Assembly: GCF_900142395.1 (NCBI RefSeq)
Contig: NZ_FRAS01000019.1
Span: 17,021 to 81,020, forward strand
Origin: Hymenobacter psychrotolerans DSM 18569
GTDB lineage: Bacteria > Bacteroidota > Bacteroidia > Cytophagales > Hymenobacteraceae
Direction: 5' to 3'
DNA: 64,000 nt
The first letter of the stretch is position 1; each line of letters opens with the position of its first letter. A program made the position numbers and the translations under genes. The notes beneath the pieces were generated by a model. That model ran no database searches, was not told where the DNA came from, and saw nothing but the letters and a program-made list of their open reading frames with translations. This document shows positions 9,192 through 19,006 of the stretch, piece after piece.

Positions 9192-12100
9192 ATGTTGCAA
9201 ACAATTACTCCATCGCGGCGTACGTGGCGGCCGGCCCTGTTGGGCGGCCTGCTGCTGGCGGCCGGGTTGCCGCTTACCGCGGCGGCCCAGCGCGTGTTGT
9301 GGGTTGATGCCACGGAGGCATTGCCTACAGCTGCCCGGGCAACCACCCAGGCTCTGACCCAATACCGCAGCGTACGTGTGCAGCTGCCGGCTATGCGCGA
9401 CGCCCTGGCTACGGCTCCGGCCGAAGCAGGCCTGCGCACGTCGGGCACGGTTATCAGCCTGCCCCTGCCCGATGGCACTTCGCAGCGGTTCCGCGTGTCG
9501 CTGGTGCCCGTGATGCACCCCGACCTGGCTGCTCGCTACCCCCAGATTCGTACGTACCAGGCGCAGGGCATCGATAACCCGGCCGCTACGGCTCGTCTGG
9601 ACGTAACGCCGGCCGGTTTCCATGCCATGATTCAGGCCCCCGGCCAGACGGTATTCATTGACCCGGCTGTGGATGGCAGCGCTACTCATTTGGTCTTCAA
9701 CAAAAGCAGCATGAACGCTTCGGCGCAGGGCGGCTTCTGCCTGACCACTGATACCGCTCCGGTGCTGCCAGCCCCCACGGCCGGCCGCTTCCCGAACGGT
9801 ACCAGCCTGCGCACCTACCGCCTGGCTATGGCCTGCACCGGCGAGTACGCAGCCACCAAAGGTGGCACCGTAGCCGGCGCTCTGGCCGGCTTTGTGGCCT
9901 CCGTGAACCGGGTGAGCGGTGTATATGAGAAAGAACTGGCCATCCGGCTGGTGCTGGTTCCTAAAACCGATACGCTCATCTTCCTGAACGCCGCCACCGA
10001 CCCGTACACCAACATCAGCAACGGGGCGACGCTCAACACCAACCAGACCGTAACCGACCAGCGTATCGGGTCTGCCAACTACGACATCGGCCACGTGTTC
10101 AATACCGATGGCGGTGGCGTAGCTGGCCTGGGCGTAGTTTGCCGCGCCGGCAATAAGGCCCGGGGCACTACTGGCCTGGCCAACCCCACCGGCGACGCTT
10201 TCGACATCGACTTCGTAGCCCACGAAATCGGCCACCAGTTCGGCGGTGCGCACACCTTCAATGGCAGCACTGGCAACTGCGCCGGCGGCAACCGCACGGC
10301 TAACTCGGCCTACGAGCCCGGCAGCGGTACCACCATCATGGCGTACGCGGGTATCTGCTCGCCCCAGAACGTCCAGAACAACAGCGACCCGTATTTCCAT
10401 TCGCACAGCTACGACCAGATTCTGACGTACGCAGCTGGCGCGGGCAACTGCAGCGTAAACACGCCCACCGGCAACCAAGCTCCGGTAGTGAATGCCGGCA
10501 GCAACTACGTAATTCCGACGGGCACCCCGTTTGAATTGACCGGCTCGGCCACGGACCCCGACGGCGACGCCCTCACCTACAACTGGGAGCAGTTTGACCT
10601 GGGCCCGACCGGTGCCCCCACGGCTCCGGTTGGCAACGCGCCGCTGTTCCGCGTGTTTGCTCCCGTTACGACTCCTACCCGTACGTTCCCACGCCTTTCT
10701 AACCTGCTGGCCAACACGACTTCGCTGGGCGAGATTCTGCCGACGTATGCCCGCCGTATGGTGTTCCGCCTGGTGGCCCGCGACAACCGCGCCGGTGGTG
10801 GTGGCAGCGACTATGACTCGATGAACGTGGTAGTATCGGCAGTAGGTGGCCCCTTCCAGGTTACGCTGCCGAATACGTCTTCGGCTTCGTGGCAGGCGGG
10901 CGCTCCGCAGCAGGTGACATGGAACGTAGCCAACACGACGGCTGCGCCCATCAACGCCGCCAACGTAGACATTCTGCTCTCCACCGATGGCGGCCAGACG
11001 TTCCCGACGGTGCTGCTGGCTAACACACCCAACGACGGCTACGCCAACGTAACGGTGCCTACTACGGTAGCGGCCACGAGCAGCGCCCGGATCAAGATCA
11101 AGGCGTCCGGCAACATCTTCTTCGACCTCTCGAACCAGAACTTCTCCATCACCAACTCCGGTGCTCCGACGTTCTTCCTGTCGCCGGTAGCTTCTACCGG
11201 AATCTTGTCTGTTTGCCCTAATGCCGCGCTGACTTTCGACGTGAACGTAGGCCAGATCCAGTCCTTCACGGGCCAGGTTGCTCTGTCGGCAACTAACCTG
11301 CCTACGGGCGTAACGGTTACGTATAGCAGCGCGACTACTGCTGCCGGCACTACTGTGCAGGCAAACGTGGCAGTAGCGGCCGGCACGGCTGCCGGCACGT
11401 ACACCATCTCCCTCACCGGTACCAGCGGCAGCACCACCCAGGCGCAGCAGTACACGTTTACGGTTTTGCCCGGCGCTACTGCCGCCGCCGTGCCGGTTAG
11501 CCCGGTGTCGGCCCAGCGCGTAGGTCCGCGTCCGCGTCTGACCTGGAATGCCGTACCGAACGCCACCGGCTATGAAGTACAGGTAGCTGCTGACGCAAAC
11601 TTCAGCACCGTTCTGTTCACGCAGACCAACGTAACCGGCACCAGCTACACGATAGAAAACCCGACCCTGGTGGCGGGCACTACCTACTACTGGCGCGTGC
11701 GTGGCACCAGCCCCTGCAGCGCCGCTCCCTACTCAGTAGCTTCTTCGTTTGTAGTTGGCACCCTCGCTTGCAACACCGTAGCCGCCACGCAGGTACCCTT
11801 GACGCTGACGATTGGCGCCGCTTCTTCGGTTACTTCAGTTATCAATGTGCAGAGCACGGAGCGGGTCGGCAACATCCGGATTCGCAACCTGGCCATCACT
11901 TACCCGAATGCCGGTGAGCTGACGGTTTCGCTGACGAACCCAGCCGGCCGCACGGTGGTGCTGCTCTCGAACAGCTGCCTCGGCACTTCCAACGTGGATG
12001 TGAGCCTGAGCGACGACGCTACGGCGGCCATCACCTGCCCCATCAACGCGGGTGCTACCTACCGCCCCGTGAATTCGCTGGCCAGCCTGCTCAACGACCC

Positions 12101-12761
12101 CGCTAACGGCAACTGGACTCTGACCGTGGCCAAGAGTGGCGGCAACGGCGGCCAGCTGACCGGCTGGAGCCTGGAGCTGTGCACCCTGAGTGAGACGCCC
12201 GCTGCCCCGACTTCTATGACGGCTCAGCTAAACGGCGTGACCAACAACCGCGCAAACGTAGACCTTATCTGGCTGGATAACGCGGCCAACGAAACCGGCT
12301 ACGAAATTGAGCGCACGGGTGCCGATAACTCCACTTACACGCTGGTGGCAACCGTTCCGGCCAACACCACTTACTACGCCGACCAGATCGGCGCAGCCAA
12401 TGGCAACTACTGCTACCGCGTGCGGGCCGTAGGCACGGCCGGCAACTCGGCTTATTCTAACTCAGCCTGCGTGAGCATCACGACACTGGGCACTCAGAAC
12501 GAGGCACTACTGCGCGGCGTGGAAGTATATCCGAACCCGAGCACGGGCCTGTACCAGGTGAAAATGGACAACGCCCAGCGGGGCTCTGTTACGCTGCGCG
12601 TGACGGATGCGCTGGGCCGCACCGTGAGCAGCACCACCCTGAACAAGGCTGGCGCTCCGCTCCGGCACGCACTGGACCTGAGCAAGCTCAGCAACGGCGT
12701 GTACCAGCTGCACCTGGACATGCCGGAAGGCACAGCCGTAGTGAAACTGCTCAAGCAGTAA
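9192..12761 (+). CDS. Secreted reprolysin-like zinc metalloprotease with P-domain and T9SS sorting domain
   Basis: An 1189-residue multidomain exoenzyme. Signal peptide 1-33 (ends TAAAQ), propeptide-like region to about 200, then a metzincin catalytic domain at about 210-430 with the full zinc motif HEIGHQFGGAH (H344, E345, H348, H354) and a Met-turn TIMAYAGIC. Ig/PKD-like and other beta modules follow (NAGSNYVIPTGTPFELTG near 430; about 560-850), then a proprotein-convertase P-like domain at about 856-1000 (GNWTLTVAKSGG), a fibronectin type III module at about 1010-1100, and a type A T9SS C-terminal signal from about 1110 (VEVYPNPSTG ... NGVYQLHL). It is predicted to be exported by Sec, passed through T9SS and attached to or released from the cell surface to digest protein. 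It forms a single-gene unit with its own terminator. Confidence 0.93.
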   Translation: MLQTITPSRRTWRPALLGGLLLAAGLPLTAAAQRVLWVDATEALPTAARATTQALTQYRSVRVQLPAMRDALATAPAEAGLRTSGTVISLPLPDGTSQRFRVSLVPVMHPDLAARYPQIRTYQAQGIDNPAATARLDVTPAGFHAMIQAPGQTVFIDPAVDGSATHLVFNKSSMNASAQGGFCLTTDTAPVLPAPTAGRFPNGTSLRTYRLAMACTGEYAATKGGTVAGALAGFVASVNRVSGVYEKELAIRLVLVPKTDTLIFLNAATDPYTNISNGATLNTNQTVTDQRIGSANYDIGHVFNTDGGGVAGLGVVCRAGNKARGTTGLANPTGDAFDIDFVAHEIGHQFGGAHTFNGSTGNCAGGNRTANSAYEPGSGTTIMAYAGICSPQNVQNNSDPYFHSHSYDQILTYAAGAGNCSVNTPTGNQAPVVNAGSNYVIPTGTPFELTGSATDPDGDALTYNWEQFDLGPTGAPTAPVGNAPLFRVFAPVTTPTRTFPRLSNLLANTTSLGEILPTYARRMVFRLVARDNRAGGGGSDYDSMNVVVSAVGGPFQVTLPNTSSASWQAGAPQQVTWNVANTTAAPINAANVDILLSTDGGQTFPTVLLANTPNDGYANVTVPTTVAATSSARIKIKASGNIFFDLSNQNFSITNSGAPTFFLSPVASTGILSVCPNAALTFDVNVGQIQSFTGQVALSATNLPTGVTVTYSSATTAAGTTVQANVAVAAGTAAGTYTISLTGTSGSTTQAQQYTFTVLPGATAAAVPVSPVSAQRVGPRPRLTWNAVPNATGYEVQVAADANFSTVLFTQTNVTGTSYTIENPTLVAGTTYYWRVRGTSPCSAAPYSVASSFVVGTLACNTVAATQVPLTLTIGAASSVTSVINVQSTERVGNIRIRNLAITYPNAGELTVSLTNPAGRTVVLLSNSCLGTSNVDVSLSDDATAAITCPINAGATYRPVNSLASLLNDPANGNWTLTVAKSGGNGGQLTGWSLELCTLSETPAAPTSMTAQLNGVTNNRANVDLIWLDNAANETGYEIERTGADNSTYTLVATVPANTTYYADQIGAANGNYCYRVRAVGTAGNSAYSNSACVSITTLGTQNEALLRGVEVYPNPSTGLYQVKMDNAQRGSVTLRVTDALGRTVSSTTLNKAGAPLRHALDLSKLSNGVYQLHLDMPEGTAVVKLLKQ

Positions 12762-12777
12762 GCATCGGACTAGTCCA

Positions 12778-12831
12778 GAGCACATAAAAAAGGCGGCTCT
12801 CCTGTTGGGGAGCCGCCTTTTTTATGTGCTC
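12778..12831. terminator. Bidirectional terminator
   Basis: A near-perfect inverted repeat with an A-tract on the left arm and a T-tract on the right, so it works for the + metalloprotease and for the - HhH gene whose stop is at 12912. Confidence 0.88.
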
Positions 12832-12911
12832 TACAATTGCTGGCTAAGTGTGTGCTCCCCATGCTCAGCATAACGGCGCGTTTCGACTCTGAGCCGCAGC
12901 CGAATATCAGA

Positions 12912-15089
12912 CTAGAAGCGGTAGCGGGCCTGGGCCTTGAACTCCGTGCGGCGGGGGCCTTGTATTTCCTCCAGCCCCGAGCCCACCGTGCGCTGGTTGC
13001 GGTAGTGCGTTTCGGCCAGCCGCAGCCATAGCGTGAGGTGGCGGCCGCAGTTAACCTCCGCAATGCCATAGATGCGCGTACCCTGCCCGGAAAGCGCCGG
13101 TACGGAAAACGCGTAGAGTACGTCCTGCTCGAACACGTATTGTCGGGTATCGTAGCTGTCGGTGTCGAAGATGGCGTAGCGGGCCGTGAGGCGCAGGCGG
13201 CGGCCTACCGCCACGGAGGCATCCTGCGCCAGTACGTAGCCACGCTGCCAGACCGCCTCATCTTCGCGGTAGCGGCTGGCCTGCACCCGCGTGCGCAGGC
13301 CTAGAATGGGCAGCGGGCTGGCATCGTAATAGAGCAGCAGACTGTGGCGCGTGGTGGGCACGGGCATTGGCACAGGCCGGTCGGAACTGGCATCGTACTC
13401 TTTCACGCGGCTGCGGAGCTGCGCGTAGAGCAGGCTGGTTTTGGTGGGCGCATACGATACACGCACCAGCCAGTCGTGGCCCTGAGAGGGCGCTCCTACC
13501 CCATACTTCAGCCACGGAAACCGAAACTGGTCGTAGTAGGCCGACAGCTCCCAGCGGGCCACGGGACGGAGTTTCAGCCCCAGATACAGGCCGCTTTCGT
13601 TGATATTACGAGTGTTTTCGCTGAGCGCGTTGCCGTAGAGCGTGTGAAAGTCGCGGGTGTAGTGCCGCATCAGCACCGATACGTCGATGGTAGGCGCCAG
13701 GCTGGCCAGCACACCGTTGACGGTGCCCCAGCCGCCGCTGCTGCTGCGGGCCGTTTCACCAAACACCAGCACGTTGCCGCGCACATAGCTATAGTGCGCC
13801 CCCAGGGCCAGGTTGTGCGTCCCCCGAAACTCATACTGATTGTAGAGTTCCGGGCGGCGCTGGATAGGCTTGTCGAGATGCGTATCGACGGCGGTGAGGC
13901 CGGCCGACAGGTGGCCGCTGCGGCTGGTGTAGCCTAGGTTGCCGCCCGCTACGGTTTCGCGCAGGGTCTGGCGGTTGGCCAGCTCGCTGGGGGTTCGGTG
14001 GAAGCCAGTCAGCAGAAAGCCCGACGAAAACTCGTCAAACTCGGCCAGCGAGTCGGCCGCCTGCTGCACGTTGGCATCTACCCGCTTGCGCGATACAAAC
14101 GCCGTGGCCCGCACTGTGGGCGTAAGGCTCACGGTGGCAGCAGCGCCCCGGAAAAACGTGCTTTCCAGAATAGACGAATAGGGCCGCACCCCCACCGAGC
14201 TGCGGCGCAGCGTGGTAATGGTTTCAGCTCCTTTGCCCACCTGCAGCCCCGACGAGAGTAGCAGCCCCTGCCCAAACTGCAGCTGGTAGTCACCAACGGC
14301 CAGGGTGCGCAGCTTGCCCCGCTCCTGCAGCAGAAAGTGCGCCGACAGAAAATCGGCCCCATACTGGCGGGCGCCCGGGCTCCAGCGCAACTGCTCACCG
14401 GCGTCTTTCTCGGCCGTAACTCCCAGACTGAAATCCTTAGCGTGGCTGACCCGGTAGCGCAGCAGCAGCTTGTCCGGGGAGCCCAGGTAGCGCGTGGGGC
14501 CCTGGCCCAGGCTGTCGGTGGGGGCAGTGGTGTAGCCTTTGCGGGTTTGCAGCACCCGCTCGTAGCGCAGAAACAGCGCGTTGTTGTCTTCCTTGAACAC
14601 CCGCTGCCAGAGCGGGCCGCGAAGGGCGTTGGCACCGCCAGCCTGCACCGTCACGAAGGGCGCCACCCGATAGATGCTGCGCAGATCAAAGCCCGGCACG
14701 GCCTGCAGCTCGTAGAGGCTAAGCAACGGCCCGCGCTGCTGGCGGTACTCCAGCAGCCGGCTGATCTGGCTTTCGGAAAGCAGCAGCAGGCCGCGCAGCT
14801 CCTCACGGGTGGCCGTGTTCAGGCTGAGCGGCGTCTGGTAGTACTGCAGCAGCGTTTCGTAGAGGTCCTCGTAGGGCACCTGGTCACTCTGGATTTCGGC
14901 AAACAGCTCCTGTGTCAGCCGGTCGAGGTCGGCGGCGGGGCGCACGTACTCCTGGGCCTGCGCAGCCAGCGGCAACAGCAGCGCCAGCAGGAGTACCAGC
15001 CGCCGCTTCGGCCGGACAGTTTGGGGATGAGTCAGCAGTGCGCCCGGCACTGGCGCAACGGTTTCGGGTGCGGCTTCGGCGGACCTCAT
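12912..15089 (-). CDS. Helix-hairpin-helix plus outer-membrane barrel protein
   Basis: A 725-residue protein. After a signal peptide (hydrophobic stretch at about 30-46, ending AAQAQ) comes a ComEA-like tandem helix-hairpin-helix region at about 90-150: LSLNTATREELRGLLLLS and LLSLYELQAVPGFDLRSI. The remaining about 570 residues are alternating-pattern beta sequence ending in ARYRF, as expected for an outer-membrane barrel. HhH motifs usually bind DNA, so DNA contact at the surface is possible but unproven; in this phylum such proteins are usually left as hypothetical. The start overlaps the stop of the PorV-like gene as ATGA, which suggests translational coupling, although it leaves about 29 residues ahead of the signal peptide. 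Confidence 0.8.
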   Translation of the reverse strand: MRSAEAAPETVAPVPGALLTHPQTVRPKRRLVLLLALLLPLAAQAQEYVRPAADLDRLTQELFAEIQSDQVPYEDLYETLLQYYQTPLSLNTATREELRGLLLLSESQISRLLEYRQQRGPLLSLYELQAVPGFDLRSIYRVAPFVTVQAGGANALRGPLWQRVFKEDNNALFLRYERVLQTRKGYTTAPTDSLGQGPTRYLGSPDKLLLRYRVSHAKDFSLGVTAEKDAGEQLRWSPGARQYGADFLSAHFLLQERGKLRTLAVGDYQLQFGQGLLLSSGLQVGKGAETITTLRRSSVGVRPYSSILESTFFRGAAATVSLTPTVRATAFVSRKRVDANVQQAADSLAEFDEFSSGFLLTGFHRTPSELANRQTLRETVAGGNLGYTSRSGHLSAGLTAVDTHLDKPIQRRPELYNQYEFRGTHNLALGAHYSYVRGNVLVFGETARSSSGGWGTVNGVLASLAPTIDVSVLMRHYTRDFHTLYGNALSENTRNINESGLYLGLKLRPVARWELSAYYDQFRFPWLKYGVGAPSQGHDWLVRVSYAPTKTSLLYAQLRSRVKEYDASSDRPVPMPVPTTRHSLLLYYDASPLPILGLRTRVQASRYREDEAVWQRGYVLAQDASVAVGRRLRLTARYAIFDTDSYDTRQYVFEQDVLYAFSVPALSGQGTRIYGIAEVNCGRHLTLWLRLAETHYRNQRTVGSGLEEIQGPRRTEFKAQARYRF

Positions 15090-15940
15090 GGCTGCTTGCC
15101 ATTGAAAGCCAGACTGATGCCCAGGTGCTGGCTCAGGCCGAGGGCGGCGTGCCAGGCTGCGGCGTAGTCGATCTGCAAAGCGCCGGCCCGGAACCCTACG
15201 CCGCCGGTGGTTTCCTGCGTGAGCGTACGCAGCCCGGCTCGTAGCGCCAGTGCATTTATTACGCGGTATTCGAGCCCGGCCTTAAAGTCGGCGGACTGCT
15301 CCACTTCCTTTTCGGTTTCGACATTGAGCATCACCTTGGCTGTGGGCCGATATGACAGGCCGGCTTTCAGCACCGTAGGCACCCGTTCCTGCTGGTACTC
15401 GGCCAGCTTGGCCTGGTTGAGGTTGTAGAGGTAGGCCCCGAACACCAGCCGCTTGGGCACCAGCTCGGCCTGCCCGCCCAACGACACCGCCACGGCCCGC
15501 TTGCTGCCCAGCCCCTCAATGCTTACCTGCAGCATATCCACGCGCGCCCCAATGCTGACCGGGCCCCCGCGGTAGCCATAGCCGGCTCCCACGCGCTGCT
15601 CGCTGTAGAGCTTGCCGCCGAACCGCTCCGCTTCAAACCCTACTACGCCGCGGCTGGCCGTAGCATTTTCCACCTTGCCCAGCGGCACCGCTGCCGCCAG
15701 CGCCACCGTGTTCAGCGCCGAGAGCAAGTAGCGGTTTTCAGCGTAGACGCCCACGGCCGGAGCGCTCAGCTGGCCCAGCCCGGCCACGTTGTTGCCGATG
15801 GCCCATACATCGGAGAGGGTGACGGACGCATTGCCCAGTGCAGCCGCTCGTGCGCCTCTTGTGCCGGGTCCGTTGCCCTGGGCATAGCCTGATACAGTCA
15901 GCAATAGCAAGCAACCACAATACACGTAATTCTTTCGCAT
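15086..15940 (-). CDS. PorV/PorQ-like outer-membrane protein
   Basis: A 284-residue exported beta-barrel. Signal peptide at residues 1-20 (ends VSGYAQ). The N-terminal GARAAALGNASVTLSDV followed by NNVAGLGQL is typical of the PorV/PorQ/FadL-like (UPF0164) group, in which a short segment plugs the barrel. Several members work with the type IX secretion system, but this one is too short and divergent to call PorV or PorQ. It is the first gene of a two-gene operon with the HhH barrel protein (ATGA overlap), so the two probably act together in the outer membrane. T9SS cargo is encoded on both sides (9192 and 28960), which fits but does not prove a link. Confidence 0.75.
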   Translation of the reverse strand: MRKNYVYCGCLLLLTVSGYAQGNGPGTRGARAAALGNASVTLSDVWAIGNNVAGLGQLSAPAVGVYAENRYLLSALNTVALAAAVPLGKVENATASRGVVGFEAERFGGKLYSEQRVGAGYGYRGGPVSIGARVDMLQVSIEGLGSKRAVAVSLGGQAELVPKRLVFGAYLYNLNQAKLAEYQQERVPTVLKAGLSYRPTAKVMLNVETEKEVEQSADFKAGLEYRVINALALRAGLRTLTQETTGGVGFRAGALQIDYAAAWHAALGLSQHLGISLAFNGKQP

Positions 15941-16155
15941 GTATATATAGAATAAGACTCATGAAAAGTAGCGGAAAAACGCTGACCTCCAAAGCAAAAG
16001 CAGCCGCCGAAGTATCTTTTTTTCGTCTTTATGCTGAAGCTGGCAGCGGCCGTACGCTGCCGCCGGAAAACAGCCTGATACTGCCCGGCCCAACTTGGTT
16101 CAGCCTGTGGCTACAGCCCCGACTTTAGCACGAGCCGCCTTCAGGATTCAGGACG

Positions 16156-16191
16156 AAAAACGCCCCGGCATCTTTCGATACCGGGGCGTTT
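16156..16191 (-). terminator. Terminator of the S46 peptidase gene
   Basis: An 11-bp perfect stem (16158-16168 with 16181-16191). On the - strand it is followed by a run of T, downstream of the stop at 16223. Confidence 0.85.
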
Positions 16192-16222
16192 CAGGCACAG
16201 GCGTTGGTCGGTAACCAGCAGC

Positions 16223-18529
16223 TTACATACCGGCTGCGGCGCCTTCCTTGCCCTTCTTCTTCTTGACTTTGGTTTTCTGACCGTCTTCGGTTTTCACCTT
16301 CATTTTCTCCACGTCGCTCAGGCCGGCGGCCGAAGCCGTGGCGGCACCCACGCCGGGGTTCGGGCCGTTGTTTACTACCGTCATTTCGTCCACGATGTGC
16401 TTGGCACCGCCCAGCTTCTCGATGCACCAGAGCACGTAGCGAATGTCCACGTTGATGCAGCGCTTCAGCTCGGGGTCGTAGGCCAGGTCGCCGGTCATGG
16501 CTTCCCAGTTGCCATCGAAGGCCAGGCCGATCAGCTCACCACGGCCGTTGATAACGGGAGAGCCGGAGTTGCCGCCCGTAATGTCGTTGTCGGTGATGAA
16601 GCCCACGGGCAGAGCGCCGTTTTTATCGGCGTAGCGGCCATAATCCTTCATTTTCAGCAGCTCCAGCTCTTTCTGGGGCACCACAAACTCGGGGTTGGTA
16701 GCATCTTCCTTCTCCAGAATGCCCTGGGCCGTGGTTTTGAAGTCATAGCTCACGGCGTCGCGGCCTTTATAGGGACGCACGCTGCCGTAGCTCAGGCGGA
16801 TAGTGGAGTTGGCATCCGGCGAATACACTTTCTGGCTGTTTTTCTCGCGTAGCGCAGCTACGTAGAGGCGGTTAGCCCGCGTGAGGCCAGCCTGCAGACC
16901 CTGCATTTTGGGCAGAATGTTCTGGGTGTAGTTCGTGTATACCGAGTTGAACGTCTTGAAGCCGGGGTCGGCCTCCAGCTTGGCCAGCGAAGGCGCGGCC
17001 AGAAAGGCGTTTACCTTGGCTTCCGAAGTCAGGAAGGAATTGGCATACACGTAGTCGGCGTACTTCTGCATAGAGCCGCCGTACTGCTTTTTCACCGTCT
17101 GGAACACATCGGGCTGCTGCTCGGCGGGCACGTCTTTCATATACAGGCCCATCAGCGCAGCAAACACCTTTTTGTCGGTAGAAACGCTGTAGTCCTTGAA
17201 GTATTCGGCTACCGGCTCTTTCAGGTCGGCGGTGGCTTTGCTGATGGCGGCCTTGTCCTGGGGCGTGGCTTTGAGGACCATGTAGAGCGGCATCATGCGC
17301 GAGGACAGCGTGATGATTTCGGTGCCGAAAGCGGCTTCATTCACGTACTGGCTGCTCAGGTTGTACTGGCGTAGACCAGCATAGGCCTGGTTGATGGTGG
17401 TCAGGGCTTCGCCGTACTGCTGGCTGCGGGCCGGGTCCTGCCCGATCCACTGCACCAGCGAAGCTTCTTCGGCTTTCTTCTGGTCCACCGTTTTCAGGCG
17501 CTTCATGCCTTCATTCTGGCCGATGAAGTACTTCCAGTAGTTGGCGATGTTGGCGTATTTCGAAGCGTACTTCAGGCGCAGGGCGGCATCCTGGTCCATG
17601 TCCTCTTTCCACAGCTTCAGGCGCGTGTCGCGCAGCTTGATGCGGACGGGGTTGCTCTGGTCGAGCGTCATCTGCAGGCCGGCGGCGGGCAGGAAGCGCT
17701 GGGTGCGGCCGGGGAAGCCGAACACCATGGCGAAGTCGCCCTCGCTGACGCCCTGCAGGCTCACGGGCAGGTGCTTTTTGGGCACGTACGGAATGTTGTC
17801 GGCCGCAAAGCCGGCGGTGGGCTTGTTGTCCTTGGAGGCATACACGCGGAACATCGAGAAGTCGCCGGTGTGGCGGGGCCACATCCAGTTGTCGGCGTCG
17901 CCACCGAACTTGCCCACAGCTTCCGGCGGCGCACCTACCAGGCGCACGTCGCCGAAGCGCTGATACACGAACAGGTAGTACTCATTGCCGCCGAACATGT
18001 CGCGCACGTAGGCTACGTACTGGCCGTTTTCCTTGGCGGCGTCGGCCATTTCGCGCTGGCGCTTCTGCACGGTAGCTACGCGCTCCGCTTCGGGAGTAGC
18101 CGGCGAAATGCCTTCCAGCACCTTGCCGGTCACGTCTTCCATACGCACCAGAATATCCACGAACAGGCCGGGGTTGGTCTTTTCTTCGGCTTTGGTTGCA
18201 GCGTAGAAGCCGTTCTGCAGGATGTTGTTCTGGGGCGTGCTGTGGCTCTGAATGGCGTCGTAGCCGCAGTGGTGGTTGGTGAGGAGCAGGCCCTGGCTGC
18301 TCACGAACTCGCCGGTGCAGAAACCGCCGAGCTGCACTACGGCATCTTTGAGGCTGGCATTGTTGATGTCGTAGATTTCTTCGGCCGTCAGCTTGAGGCC
18401 TTTTTTCTGCATGTCGGCCTGGTTGAGCCGTTTCACGAAGAGAGGCAGCCACATGCCTTCGTCGGCGCGGGCCGTGAAGGGCAGCAGCAACGTCAGCAGC
18501 AGGGCTTTGGCCCAGTGGTTCTTGCGCAT
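16223..18529 (-). CDS. S46 family dipeptidyl-peptidase, DPP7-type
   Basis: A 768-residue exported serine peptidase that releases dipeptides from oligopeptides in the periplasm. Signal peptide at about 1-22 (ends TARA). The chymotrypsin-like halves carry the catalytic His at H87 (LLTNHHCGYDAIQ) and the nucleophile S655 (DITGGNSGSPVING). Residue 673, 18 after the Ser, is Gly (LAFDGN). From memory, Arg at this place gives the acidic specificity of DPP11, and Gly is found in DPP7, which prefers hydrophobic P1 residues. A Lys-rich tail ends the protein. The ATG at 18529 is preferred to the one at 18580 because it puts the signal peptide at the N-terminus. A CAAAGCTA (TAGCTTTG on the - strand) lies upstream. 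Confidence 0.92.
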   Translation of the reverse strand: MRKNHWAKALLLTLLLPFTARADEGMWLPLFVKRLNQADMQKKGLKLTAEEIYDINNASLKDAVVQLGGFCTGEFVSSQGLLLTNHHCGYDAIQSHSTPQNNILQNGFYAATKAEEKTNPGLFVDILVRMEDVTGKVLEGISPATPEAERVATVQKRQREMADAAKENGQYVAYVRDMFGGNEYYLFVYQRFGDVRLVGAPPEAVGKFGGDADNWMWPRHTGDFSMFRVYASKDNKPTAGFAADNIPYVPKKHLPVSLQGVSEGDFAMVFGFPGRTQRFLPAAGLQMTLDQSNPVRIKLRDTRLKLWKEDMDQDAALRLKYASKYANIANYWKYFIGQNEGMKRLKTVDQKKAEEASLVQWIGQDPARSQQYGEALTTINQAYAGLRQYNLSSQYVNEAAFGTEIITLSSRMMPLYMVLKATPQDKAAISKATADLKEPVAEYFKDYSVSTDKKVFAALMGLYMKDVPAEQQPDVFQTVKKQYGGSMQKYADYVYANSFLTSEAKVNAFLAAPSLAKLEADPGFKTFNSVYTNYTQNILPKMQGLQAGLTRANRLYVAALREKNSQKVYSPDANSTIRLSYGSVRPYKGRDAVSYDFKTTAQGILEKEDATNPEFVVPQKELELLKMKDYGRYADKNGALPVGFITDNDITGGNSGSPVINGRGELIGLAFDGNWEAMTGDLAYDPELKRCINVDIRYVLWCIEKLGGAKHIVDEMTVVNNGPNPGVGAATASAAGLSDVEKMKVKTEDGQKTKVKKKKGKEGAAAGM

Positions 18530-18588
18530 AAAACGTAGTGGGAAATTGGGAAAGAAAAACCGGCTGCCACACGAGGCCAACCGACCTC

Positions 18589-18596
18589 CAAAGCTA
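18589..18596 (-). promoter_or_regulatory. Possible -7 element for the S46 peptidase gene
   Basis: TAGCTTTG on the - strand fits TAnnTTTG; a TTG-like -33 element at the right distance is not seen. It ends about 59 bases before the ATG at 18529. Confidence 0.4.
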
Positions 18597-18682
18597 CGAA
18601 AAGGCTGTGCAACTGCCCGCCGAACAAGCCGAGCCGGGGCCCATCGGAATCTATTCCGCGCCAGTTCCGGTTCTTTGCCTGT

Positions 18683-18904
18683 ATGTCAACTGTTTTTCGT
18701 CAGCTTTTTCTGGGGTTGCTGTGGGTGTACCGGCACCTGATTTCGCCGCTCACGCCGGCCAGCTGCCGCTACACGCCCACCTGCTCGGCCTACGCGGTGC
18801 AGGCCATTGAAAAGTATGGCCCCTGGCGCGGCGGCCGGCTGGCGCTGCGCCGCATTGCCAGCTGCCACCCCTGGGGCGGCCACGGCCACGACCCGGTACC
18901 GTAG
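18683..18904 (+). CDS. yidD: Membrane protein insertion efficiency factor YidD
   Basis: A 73-residue protein of the YidD family, which assists YidC/Sec insertion of inner-membrane proteins. The family signature is almost complete: an amphipathic N-terminus ([18 protein letters not shown]), then [20 protein letters not shown], a Gly-rich turn and [14 protein letters not shown]. Three conserved Cys are present. In many bacteria yidD sits near rnpA and yidC; here it stands alone, divergent from the S46 peptidase gene. The length is normal for the family. No clear promoter element was found in the 150 bases upstream. Confidence 0.95.
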   Translation: MSTVFRQLFLGLLWVYRHLISPLTPASCRYTPTCSAYAVQAIEKYGPWRGGRLALRRIASCHPWGGHGHDPVP

Positions 18905-19006
18905 CGCTGGCTCTTACTTTTTTGGCGGCTCTCCCGTATAAGGCCTGTTCCGTTACTGCGCCGGCTTGTAGTCGGGCAGCTTTTTTTCATCACTGCTTCC
19001 TTCCAG

